Positions 22,505 to 32,465 of a stretch of DNA of 64,000 bases are shown one piece after another. Numbering within the stretch: position 1 is the stretch's first letter; every line of letters starts with the position of its first letter. Position numbers and translations under genes: made by a program. The notes beneath the pieces were generated by a model. The model did no database searches, was not told the origin of the DNA, and saw only the letters and a list, made by a program, of their open reading frames with translations. The stretch comes from Anastrepha obliqua. Lineage: Eukaryota; Arthropoda; Insecta; Diptera; Tephritidae. Location: positions 6,016,501 to 6,080,500 of the forward strand of contig NW_026562179.1 of NCBI RefSeq assembly GCF_027943255.1, given 5' to 3'.

Positions 22505-23230
22505 AAACGCACTGCGTATTTATCCTTCCCATGTGACTAGGCATCAATTCTCGGCGCCAATTTTTTTATTTTTTTAAATGTGTTTTTTTAATGTAATCGT
22601 AAAAATTTTTTAATAAATTTTATGTATCCGCTTATCATTTCAAAAGTAACAAAATGGTAAAAAAATAAGCAGTCGAAGAAATAAATGCACCGCCTATTTT
22701 TCCTCGCCATATGTTAGACTCGATTTCAATTCCCAGTGCAAACCTTTTTTTATTAATTTTTTTTTTTTTAAATTCGTTTTTTTTATGTAATTAAAAAAAA
22801 TTATGTAATAAATTTTACGTATTCGCTTATTATTTCAAAAAATACGAAAATAGTAAAAATTTAATTAGTTTAATGTTTTTATCCTCCCCACGTGACTCGC
22901 CATCAATTCTCGGTGCCAATTTTTTTTTTTTCGTTTTTAAATTTTTTTTTTAATGTAATCGTAAAAAAATTTTTAATAAATTTTATGTATCCGCTTATCA
23001 TTTCAAAAGTAACAAAATGGTAAAAAAGTAAACAGTCGAAGAAATAAACGCACCGCCTATTTTTCCTCGCCACATGTTAGACTCGAGTTCAATTCCCGGC
23101 GCAAACTTCTTTTTATACATTTTTTTTTTAAATCGGTTTTTTTTTAATGTAATTGAAAAAAAAAATTATGTAATAAATTTTACGTATTCGCTTATTATTT
23201 CAAAAATACGAAAATAGTAAAAATTTAATT
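22505..23230 (+). repeat. ~360-bp dimeric tandem repeat in copy B (2 units)
   Basis: Same alternating X/Y halves as in copy A, with X near 22535 and 22895 and Y near 22725 and 23085. Homopolymer T runs separate them. Confidence 0.85.
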
Positions 23231-23431
23231 GTTTAATGTCGAGGTGAGAAATGTGTTGTGTGTTGAGGTGAAAGATGTGTGGTGTTTCTAATTTTTGTGT
23301 GGGCAAAAGTCAGTGAGGTGTCTATAAACTCGGTGTGCTAAATGACCTTATTACAAATCTTTCAGATCTCAATTGTACTAAAAAAAGCTCACAGTAACAT
23401 TTGCACCTTCTCATTGCATTAACATTCTCTG

Positions 23432-24142
23432 ATAGTAGACTCAAAAGATTTAAAAAACTTAATCAATGAACACTCTACAAATATCACTATTACTGACTTA
23501 ATGGTAGAAGCTCAAATCAAAGTTTTACTAAATAATAATTTCTTACATTTTATTATAAAATATCCTAAGCCTAACATAGTATGTAAAAACACAATCCTAC
23601 ACCCTGTTCAACACAATGGTATTATAATTAATTTCGCTGAAGACGACAAAACAGCAGATTGTGGTAATCAGGTATGTACTGCTCTTACAACAACGTTCTG
23701 CAAAAAGCTGTTCTATACAACATGCGCACAACAATTACACTCAGGAGGCACTGCACACTGTTAAACTCGACCCAGCCATCTCGAGCTTTTAACCAACGTC
23801 GATGACGGCGTCATTATCATTAAATGGAACAGCTACGATCAACGAGCACGCGATTGACGGGACATTTCTGTTCACTTTTGACGGGCCACGAAGAGACACC
23901 AAGCTTACCGTATTTACAAAAGCTAAGTATGAAGAACTTACGACATATCGCCCAAATAGAAGTGGGACTTGTAAGAAGACCAATAATTTCTGGACTGGCC
24001 GTAGTTATCTTTCTATTTCTCTGCTATGCCGTAGCAAAACTCTACCAAACGTATCAGGAAGCAGACGCCAGCGTGACCTTCAAACTATAAACAATGCTTT
24101 CAAGAAATCCGAGGACGTCTTCCATTTAAGAGAGGAGGGAGG
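23432..24142 (+). pseudogene. env: Errantivirus env, copy 1, last fragment and polypurine tract
   Basis: This resumes env at the ATAGTAG target duplication, one base pair step from where 15564 stopped. The open part 23501-23764 has spaced cysteines (D-C-G-N-Q-V-C...F-C-K-K). The last part (23802-24090) contains a single hydrophobic segment (about 24 residues, near 24000-24065) followed by a short tail, as expected for the transmembrane anchor. Frame changes separate the pieces. The purine-rich AGAGAGGAGGGAGG at 24129-24142 is the polypurine tract immediately before the LTR. Confidence 0.8.
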
Positions 24143-24177
24143 AGTTAACACGAGCGACCAGCTAAGCAAAAAATAAG

Positions 24178-24395
24178 AGTTGGCAGCGGAAACGTCGATG
24201 CCAACAATGTTGCGAGCTATGCCTCGCGCCGTAATATGATTCCTTGCAGTAAAGAGCAAGAACGTAAAATAGCAGTTCCCACAGAAGTCATATAGCGGCA
24301 GCGGAAACGTCGACGTACAAAAATCTTGCGAGCTATGCCTCGTGACGAAATACGATCCCTTGCAGTAAAGTTCAAGACCAGCGTGTTTGGAGCTA
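24178..24395 (+). repeat. ~115-bp imperfect repeats with hairpins in the LTR
   Basis: Two related units (24181-24296, 24297-24395) each contain GCGGAAACGTCGA, then TTGCGAGCTATGCCTCGCG or a variant, then CCTTGCAGTAAAG. The GCGAG/CTCGC arms can form a 5-bp stem with a 6-base loop. The pair recurs at 25062-25252 and in the other LTR at 52506-52738. A regulatory or RNA-structure role is possible but untested. Confidence 0.75.
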
Positions 24396-25061
24396 ATATT
24401 TTGGATGAAATTGTTTTTAACTTGCACTGCTTGTTTTACATTTATCCGATCGCAAGTGTCACCTCCTTGAATTGAAATTTTTTTTTACCAAGGCGGGCAT
24501 ATCGAGCATATTTTGTAACAAGGAGTTCAGCTGTTTTTATAGAGTACTGTCGAATAGATTCAATATTAATTCGAATCGTATGGATCGTAGAAACAGTTAA
24601 TTGGGATGCTAGTTGCCTGGCAATATTGCCATTGTTAGTGTTCCCCGAAGCAGCCATTGGAATTTCATCTCGCAGTGCCATATGTTCTTATAAAAGCTTT
24701 CCTTTTAAAAGCATATGTTCTATTAAAAAATTTCCTAAATTATGTAGTTACATGTAGTTAGTTGCTTCCATCTTCTTTCGGCTAAAGCATGATAGTGTGA
24801 AGCAATAGATGCTTTTATTGTGCTCAGTCGGGTGGAGACTGCCACCGCCTCTGCTAAGTCTAGTGTCGAATAATTTCTTGCTAGCTCATTCGCTATCTCA
24901 TTACCCCGTATGTTCCTATGACCGGGAACTCATATCAGAGTAGTTTCAAGCCAATGACTAAGTAATTCTAGTTCCTCTCTACACTGTAAGACTAGTTTGG
25001 ATGAACCGGAGTTGGAGTCCAAGGCCTTGATAGCTGCTTGACTGTCTGAGGAGATAGCTAA
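24396..25061 (-). mobile_element. Insertion in LTR: unknown repeat protein fragment plus LOA-2 RNase H fragment
   Basis: This 666-bp block matches 53484-54190 with internal deletions. Its left part (24681-24420, minus) is a degenerate coding fragment (starting near a MALRDEIPMAASG reading). Its right part (~24745-25061) is the end of a LOA-like RNase H domain, with a GNEIANELA-like motif at ~24880-24910. The edges share AGCTAAT. The same two unrelated pieces being joined in both places shows the junction existed before the copies separated. Confidence 0.7.
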
Positions 25062-25404
25062 TGTTGCGAGCTATGCCTCGCGCCGTAATATGATTCCTTG
25101 CAGTAAAGTGCAAGAACGTAAAATAGCAGTTCCCACAGAAGTCATATAGCGGGAGCGGAAACGTGGACGCACAAAAATGTTGCGAGCTATGCCTCGCGAC
25201 GAAATACGATCCCTTGCAGTAAAGTGCAAGACCAGCGTCTTTGGAGCTTAGGGCTAGCTTACGTTTAAGAATTAAGGTTATTATTAAGTCAGAGGAATTT
25301 GGGAAATAAAGGCCGACGGTTATCACCTCGCTAAGTACTAATTCTCTCATTTAAGCGCAACACCGCGTGTCATAAAAACACTGCAAAAAACGCATGTAAT
25401 TAAT

Positions 25405-25668
25405 TGGCGCCCATCAACAAATACATCAACCAATGACAACGGAAAAGCCTGTCAGAAGTGAAGAAAAGCTTACCAAATGTGAAGACAGCAGAAAGCTTAT
25501 CAGAAGCGAAGACATCAATCACACCAAATACATCAACCGAAGACGTCAAGAAAGCACAGCAGCAGAAGTTTACTAACATATGTATTAAAGGAACATGTAA
25601 GTAGATGGTTCATTAAAAAAATAAATATATAAAAACAATACACAAATTTTTCCAACAAAAAATAATAA
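25405..25668 (+). other. Primer binding site and leader of gypsy-class internal region 2
   Basis: TGGCGCCC at 25405-25412 directly follows the LTR and fits a tRNA-Lys primer site. The rest is the same leader as at 1752-1975, with the CATGTAAGTAG splice-donor-like sequence near 25594. It stops at 25668 where the Helitron begins and continues at 48260. Confidence 0.8.
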
Positions 25669-26547
25669 TCTATAGCATTATTTTAAAACATGGCTCTTAT
25701 TCTGACTAAACTACAACACGTACAGATATGAAATATATATCAAAAGAAAGGTTTTGATGAGCATATTTCCGGAAAATTATAAAAATTTAAATTGGTTAAT
25801 TAGTTCATGAAATATTTGCGTGTAAAGTTATCAAAATTTTCATATTGATAACAGCGATGTCTATGCAAAGCGGGTTGACACACAAATATACGCATATATG
25901 TATTGTATATGAGTACGTTTGCTTTGTTTAGCTCCCTTTCTAATGAGCACAGCATTGTATACATTTGGATTCTCAATAATTGTTTTGCTTTGTTATCCTT
26001 ACTAATAAATACATATGTATTCATGAACATAGTCCCAACGGTTGCTGCGAATTTTTTTCAGAATTTTGTTGTGATCGCAATAATCTTCTTCTTCTATCTT
26101 CTTCTATAGTATCTATAGTATTATTTCAAAACATGGCGCTTATTCCGACTAAACTACAACACGTACAGATATGAAATATATATCAAAAGAAAGGTTTTGA
26201 TGAGCATATTTCCGGAAAATTATAAAAATTAAAATTGGTTAATTAGTTCATGAAATATTTGCGTGTAAAGTTATCAAAATTTTCATATTGATAACAGCGA
26301 TGTCTATGCAAAGCGGGTTGACACACAAATATACGCATATATGTATATGAGTACGTTTGCTTTGTTTAGCTCCCTTTCTAATGAGCACAGCATTGTATAC
26401 ATTTGGATTCTCAATAATTGTTTTGCTTTGTTATCCTTACTAATAAATACATATGTATGTATGTATTCATGAACATAGTCCCAACGGTTGCTGCGAATTT
26501 TTTTCAGAATTTTGTTGTGATCGCAATAATCTTCTTCTTCTATAGTA
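25669..26547 (+). repeat. Tandem duplication of the Helitron 5' end (443 bp period)
   Basis: Unit 1 starts TCTATAGCATTATTTTAAAA at 25669 and unit 2 starts TCTATAGTATTATTTCAAAA at 26112. They are about 95% alike over their length. A third TCTATT at 26548 begins a different sequence. No convincing coding frame lies inside. Confidence 0.9.
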
Positions 26548-27289
26548 TCTATTAAAGTGGTGCACAAGTCGACATATATGTGCTTTCAAGTCATTTGCTA
26601 AATTCACACAACAATGCAGTGTTTTGTTCTCAACTAACAGTAACAGGCAATAGCAGCAGAGAATGTTAATGCAATGAGAAGGAGCAAATGTTAAAAGAGC
26701 TTTTTTCGAGTTCTAATTTATAGATTCATAATAAGGTCATTTCAAATTCAACTTTCCTGAAGAGGTCGGAATTGCAGATATTTACCATATTTAGAAAAGA
26801 TCATTAATAATTGTAGATTGGCGCAATCGTGAAAGACGTGTCGTATATGCAGTACATAGTCTCATATTTGACTCAGGTTCAAATCCTGTGCACAGTTTTT
26901 TGTTCGATATTTTTATTTCATTTTTTATATTTGGTTTAATTGAAATTGATTTCAAATAGTGTATTAGTGGTTTTTCTAATACCAGTTATTTATAAATTTA
27001 TTTTCTATATAAAATTATTCATACTTCTTTTGAATTGATTTATATGTAAAACAGCCTTAAAGGCAATGCATATGAATATGCATTCATATATGCATGTGTG
27101 TATTTAATCTCTTCAGTCAAATCTGAACTACTTACATACACATATTGATGAGAAAATATTCTAATATCCATCCAGGAAGCCTAACGCGCATACTCACATA
27201 TGTGTTTAAATATATGTATGTACAAACTACCACCATTCTAACAAACCCAGAACACAAGCTTCTGCGCACACTTGACACATGGGATATGT

Positions 27290-27690
27290 ATACCCTATGA
27301 GCAAAAAGAACCGGGAAGGTGATGTTGACTGCTTCCTTCGATTGCCAAGGCATAGTCCACCATGAGTACCTTCCATCGGGCCAGACAGTCAATAGAGAAT
27401 ATTATTAATCCGTTTTGAAACCTTACAGAGATGCTGTGTGTTGCAAACCGCCGGAAATGTGAGCAAACAATTCTCAGATCTTGTATGATGATAACGCGCC
27501 ATCGCACTGATCAAAGAGAATACAAATCGGCCTGCCGGGGGTGTTTGGAGGACTGGGTTAAACGTTGGCACATGTGTGTTGCTTCAGACGGGTCATATTT
27601 TGAAGAAGATAATATAAATCTGCCTTAAATTTAACTCTGTTTTGTTTAATTTAAACATTCCCGGTACTTTCTGATCATAAGGTACATATA
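27290..27690 (+). pseudogene. Mariner transposase fossil in copy C
   Basis: Same eroded mariner fragment as in A and B: first catalytic block at ~27320-27380, D-D-N-A-P-S-H at ~27485, and C-terminal Y-F-E block at ~27600. The third aspartate block is missing. Confidence 0.75.
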
Positions 27691-28679
27691 TGCGGGTTTG
27701 CGGACAGCAATGTGTGATTCGCTGGAAGTCGCATTAACTCGCGACTGTCGCACAGTTAGAAGACATATTTACATACATATAAGGGTGCATACATACATAC
27801 GGAGCCGCGGCCACTCGACATGACAAAAATTCAAGATTTATCAAATATTGGCAAATAATTCGACGCGAAATATTCCAATATTGACTATTTTCGAATAGTC
27901 GCGAAAATTGGCATATGGGCGGCTCGTTTTATGAATGAAATTGAAATATGAGCTCTAACTTATGAATGAACTTTTTGTTTTTCTTCTAAATTGTTCAGCG
28001 CAGTCGCTGATAGAATCATGGCCGCTGCGACTGCGTCTACGAATGTATTTTGTTTTTGTAGTCGCTAGGCTTAGATTTTAGCTTTGGGCGACATGCGCAT
28101 GTGAGGTATGTGTTTTTGTTGTGTTCTAGAACATTTTAGAATGTGTGGTGGCAAAGCGGCCATCGCGTTGTGCTTGCTGTTGCTTTTGCGTCTATCAAAG
28201 TATTGTGTTTTTGTAAGTACAATATTAGGAATATCGACTGGTGAAAGTACACGGAAGCAAGAAGGGAGCGCTGTGCTCGCGCATATGTATATGTATGCTT
28301 GAATGTATGAACGTGCATGGATGTAGTAAGATATGAATACAATTATTTTGTAGGAAGTTTAGAAGGCAAGTAGGTATATATGTATGTATATATGCTAGGA
28401 CATAATACATACATAGAGCAGAATTGTTTTTGCACTTGTTAGGAAGAAACTCGCTAGTGCGTATATGTATTTGTCTTGTAAGAATGTGATGTGCTGTGAC
28501 TTGTGTACATACATAAGTCAAGGTTATTTGGGCATACATGCATATATACATATGTATGAAAGGAAGATGATGTTCTTGCGCTTGTGCATTATTGTTTTTC
28601 ATATACAAATGTACATACCTACATATTAATTCGCGTCGCGCGCATGCACAAAACCTTGGTTCACAACGCAGGCGCAGAA

Positions 28680-29405
28680 ATAAACGCACTGCGTATTTAT
28701 CCTTCCCATGTGACTAGGCATCAATTCTCGGCGCCAATTTTTTTATTTTTTTAAATGTGTTTTTTTAATGTAATCGTAAAAATTTTTTAATAAATTTTAT
28801 GTATCCGCTTATCATTTCAAAAGTAACAAAATGGTAAAAAAATAAGCAGTCGAAGAAATAAATGCACCGCCTATTTTTCCTCGCCATATGTTAGACTCGA
28901 TTTCAATTCCCAGTGCAAACCTTTTTTTATTAATTTTTTTTTTTTTAAATTCGTTTTTTTTATGTAATTAAAAAAAATTATGTAATAAATTTTACGTATT
29001 CGCTTATTATTTCAAAAAATACGAAAATAGTAAAAATTTAATTAGTTTAATGTTTTTATCCTCCCCACGTGACTCGCCATCAATTCTCGGTGCCAATTTT
29101 TTTTTTTCGTTTTTAAATTTTTTTTTTAATGTAATCGTAAAAATTTTTTAATAAATTTTATGTATCCGCTTATCATTTCAAAAGTAACAAAATGGTAAAA
29201 AAGTAAACAGTCGAAGAAATAAACGCACCGCCTATTTTTCCTCGCCACATGTTAGACTCGAGTTCAATTCCCGGTGCAAACTTTTTTTTATAAATTTTAT
29301 TTTTTAAAATCGTTTTTTTTTTTTAATGTAATTGAAAAAAAAAAATTATGTAATAAATTTTACGTATTCGCTTATTATTTCAAAAATACGAAAATAGTAA
29401 AAATT
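28680..29405 (+). repeat. ~360-bp dimeric tandem repeat in copy C (2 units)
   Basis: Same X/Y halves and spacing as in copy B, from which it differs mainly in homopolymer lengths. Confidence 0.85.
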
Positions 29406-29611
29406 TAATTGTTTAATGTCGAGGTGAGAAATGTGTTGTGTGTTGAGGTGAAAGATGTGTGGTGTTTCTAATTTTTGTGTGGGCAAAAGTCAGTGAGGTG
29501 TCTATAAACTCGGTGTGCTAAATGACCTTATTACAAATCTTTCAGATCTCAATTGTACTAAAAAAAGCTCACAGTAACATTTGCACCTTCTCATTGCATT
29601 AACATTCTCTG

Positions 29612-29775
29612 CTAATACACACTACGTACATAAATACATATGACACCAATTCACACATTGTACTTGATGTCTTTCGGCAAAGCTTGTATGAGAATGTTTT
29701 TCTACCATTGCCATGTAAGCATATAAGCAGCGTCGTGCAATTCGTGCACTGTCGATAGAGCCGAAGTAGTATCAG
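29612..29775. other. Short Helitron block between CAG copies C and D
   Basis: 164 bp without coding potential. The left edge CTAATAC matches 19844-19850. The right edge GTATCAG (29769-29775) matches 33461-33467 and is the target duplication of copy D. Confidence 0.65.
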
Positions 29776-29989
29776 CAGAGAATGTTAATGCAATGAGAAG
29801 GTGCAAATGTTACTGTAAGCTTTTTTTAGTACAATTGAGATCTGAAAGATTTGTAATAAGGTCATTTAGCACACCGAGTTTATAGACACCTCACTGACTT
29901 TTGCCCACACAAAAATTAGAAACACCACACATCTTTCACCTCAACACACAACACATTTCTCACCTCGACATTAAACCAATTAAATTTGT

Positions 29990-31050
29990 ACTATTTTCGT
30001 ATTTTTGAAATAATAAGCGAATACGTAAAATTTATTACATAATTTTTTTTTTTCAACTACATTAAAAAAAAAAACGATTTTAAAAAATAAAATTTATAAA
30101 AAAAAGTTTGCACCGGGAATTGAACTCGAGTCTAACATGTGGCGAGGAAAAATAGGCGGTGCGTTTATTTCTTCGACTGCTTATTTTTTGACCATTTTGT
30201 TACTTTTGAAATGATAAGCGGATACATAAAATTTATTAAAAATTTTTTTACGATTACATTAAAAAAAAAATTTAAAAACGAAAAAAAAAATTTGCACCGA
30301 GAATTGATGCCGAGTCACGTGGGGAGGATAAATACATTAAACTAATTAAATTTTTACTATTTTCGTATTTTTTGAAATAATAAGCGAATACGTAAAATTT
30401 ATTACATAATTTTTTTTAATTACATAAAAAAAACGAATTTAAAAAAAAAAAGTTAATAAAAAAAGGTTTGCACTGGGAATTGAAATCGAGTCTAACATGT
30501 GGCGAGGAAAAATAGGCGGTGCATTTATTTCTTCGACTGCTTATTTTTTGACCATTTTGTTACTTTTGAAATGATAAGCGGATACATAAAATTTATTAAA
30601 AATTTTTTTACGATTACATTAAAAAAAAAAATTTAAAAACGAAAAAAAAAAATTTCCACCGAGAATTGATGCCGAGTCACGTGGGGAGGATAAATACATT
30701 AAACTAATTAAATTTTTACTATTTTCGTATTTTTTGAAATAATAAGCGAATACGTAAAATTTATTACATAATTTTTTTTAATTACATAAAAAAACGAATT
30801 TAAAAAAAAAAAGTTAATAAAAAAAGGTTTGCACTGGGAATTGAAATCGAGCCTAACATGTGGCGAGGAAAAATAGGCGGTGCGTTTATTTCTTCGACTG
30901 CTTACTTTTTTACCATTTTGTTACTTTTGAAATGATAAGCGGATACATAAAATTTATTAAAAAATTTTTACGATTACATTAAAAAAACACATTTAAAAAA
31001 ATAAAAAAATTGGCGCCGAGAATTGATGCCTAGTCACATGGGAAGGATAA
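29990..31050 (-). repeat. ~360-bp dimeric tandem repeat in copy D (3 units)
   Basis: Y halves lie near 30110, 30470 and 30830 and X halves near 30298, 30659 and 31015, all read on the minus strand. That is one dimer more than in A, B and C, so the array changes copy number. Confidence 0.85.
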
Positions 31051-32064
31051 ATACGCAGTGCGTTTATTTCTGCGCCTGCGTTGTGAACCAAGGTTTTGTG
31101 CATGCGCGCGACGCGAATTAATATGTAGGTATGTACATTTGTATATGAAAAACAATAATGCACAAGCGCAAGAACATCATCTTCCTTTCATACATATGTA
31201 TATATGCATGTATGCCCAAATAACCTTGACTTATGTATGTACACAAGTCACAACACATCACATTCTTACAAGACAAATACACATACGCACTAGCGAGTTT
31301 CTTCCTAACAAGTGCAAAAACAATTCTGCTCTATGTATGTATTATGTCCTAGCATATATACATACATATATACCTACTTGCCTTCTAAACTTCCTACAAA
31401 ATAATTGTATTCATATCTTACTACATCCATGCACGTTCATACATTCATGCATATGTATATGCGCGAGCACAGCGCTCCCTTCTTGCTTCCGTGTACTTTT
31501 GTCTTTCACCAGTCGATATTCCTAATATTGTACTTACAAAAACACGATATGTACTTTGATAGACGCAAAAGCAACAGCAAGCGCAACGCCATGGCCGCTT
31601 TGCCACCGCACATTCTAAAATGTTCTAGAACACAACAAAAACACATACCTCACATGCGCATGTCGCCCAAAGCTAAAATCTAAGCCTGGCGACTACAAAA
31701 ATAAAATACATTCGTAGACGCAGTCGCAGCGGCCATAATTCTATCAGCGACTGCGCTGAACAATTTAGAAGAAAAACAAAAAGTTCATTCATAAGTTAGA
31801 GCTCATATTTCAATTTCATTCATAAAACGAGCCGCCCATATGCCAATTTTCGCGACCATTCGAAAATAGTCAATATTGGAATATTTCGCGTGGAATTATT
31901 TGCCAATATTTGATAAATCTTAAATTTTTGTCATGTCGAGTGGCCGCGGCTCCGTATGTATGTATGCACCCTTATATGTATGTAAATATGTCTTCTAACT
32001 GTGCGACAGTCGCGAGTTAATGCGACTTCCAGCGAATCACACATTGCTGTCCGCAAAGCCGCAA

Positions 32065-32465
32065 GTATGTACCTTATGATCAGAAAGTACCGGGAATGTT
32101 TAAATTAAACAAAACAGAGTTAAATTTAAGGCAAATTTATATTATCTTCTTCAAAATATGACCCGTCTGAAGCAACACACATGTGCCAACGTTTAACCCA
32201 GTCCTCCAAACACCCCCGGCAGGCCGATTTGTATTCTCTTTGATCAGTGCGATGGCGCGTTATCATCATGCAAAATCTGAGAATTGTTTGCTCACATTTC
32301 CGGCGGTTTGCAACACACAGCATCTCTCTAAGGTTTCAAAACGGATAAATAATATTCTCTATTGACTGTCTGGCCCGATGGAAGGTACTCATGGTGGACT
32401 ATGCCTTGGCAATCGAAGGAAGCAGTCAACATCACCTTCCCGGTTCTTTTTGCTCATAGGGTATA
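32065..32465 (-). pseudogene. Mariner transposase fossil in copy D
   Basis: Minus-strand reading gives the C-terminal W-V-K-R-W...Y-F-E end (32126-32323) and, upstream, H-H-E-Y-L-P-S-G-Q-T at ~32360-32390. The mariner-type terminus lies at ~32067-32095. Confidence 0.75.

Larger units (their letters stand above)
19851..23431 (+). mobile_element. CAG element copy B (3.6 kb, both ends present)
   Basis: Both termini are intact. Contents follow copy A: P1 (~20150-20245), P2 (~20640-20730), mariner fossil (~21115-21508) and a dimer array (22505-23230). Relative to A it lacks ~225 bp at about 22447, between CCTACAT and ATTAATTCGCG. From ~20625 to the end it is almost identical to copy C. Left flank CTAATAC and right flank ATAGTAG do not match each other. 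Confidence 0.85.
24143..25405 (+). repeat. Gypsy-class LTR shared by the two internal regions, with an insertion
   Basis: The LTR starts AGTTAACACGAGC just after a polypurine tract and ends TAATTAATT just before a primer-binding-like GGCGCCC. AGTTA...AATT ends and a tRNA-Lys-type primer site are typical of gypsy. The clean LTR at 52485-52897 is 413 bp. Here it is enlarged by a 24396-25061 insertion plus a ~190-bp duplication of LTR sequence on the two sides of it. Because a leader follows it, this LTR is the 3' LTR of region 1 and the 5' LTR of region 2. Confidence 0.8.
26657..29611 (+). mobile_element. CAG element copy C (3.0 kb, internal deletion)
   Basis: Both termini are intact. A deletion at ~26787 joins TTTACCA to TATTTAGAAAAG, removing ~620 bp including module P1. 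P2 (~26815-26900), the mariner fossil (~27290-27690) and a two-unit dimer array (28680-29405) remain. The rest is nearly identical to copy B. Left flank ATAGCAG (26650-26656) and right flank CTAATAC (29612-29618) do not match each other. Confidence 0.85.
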
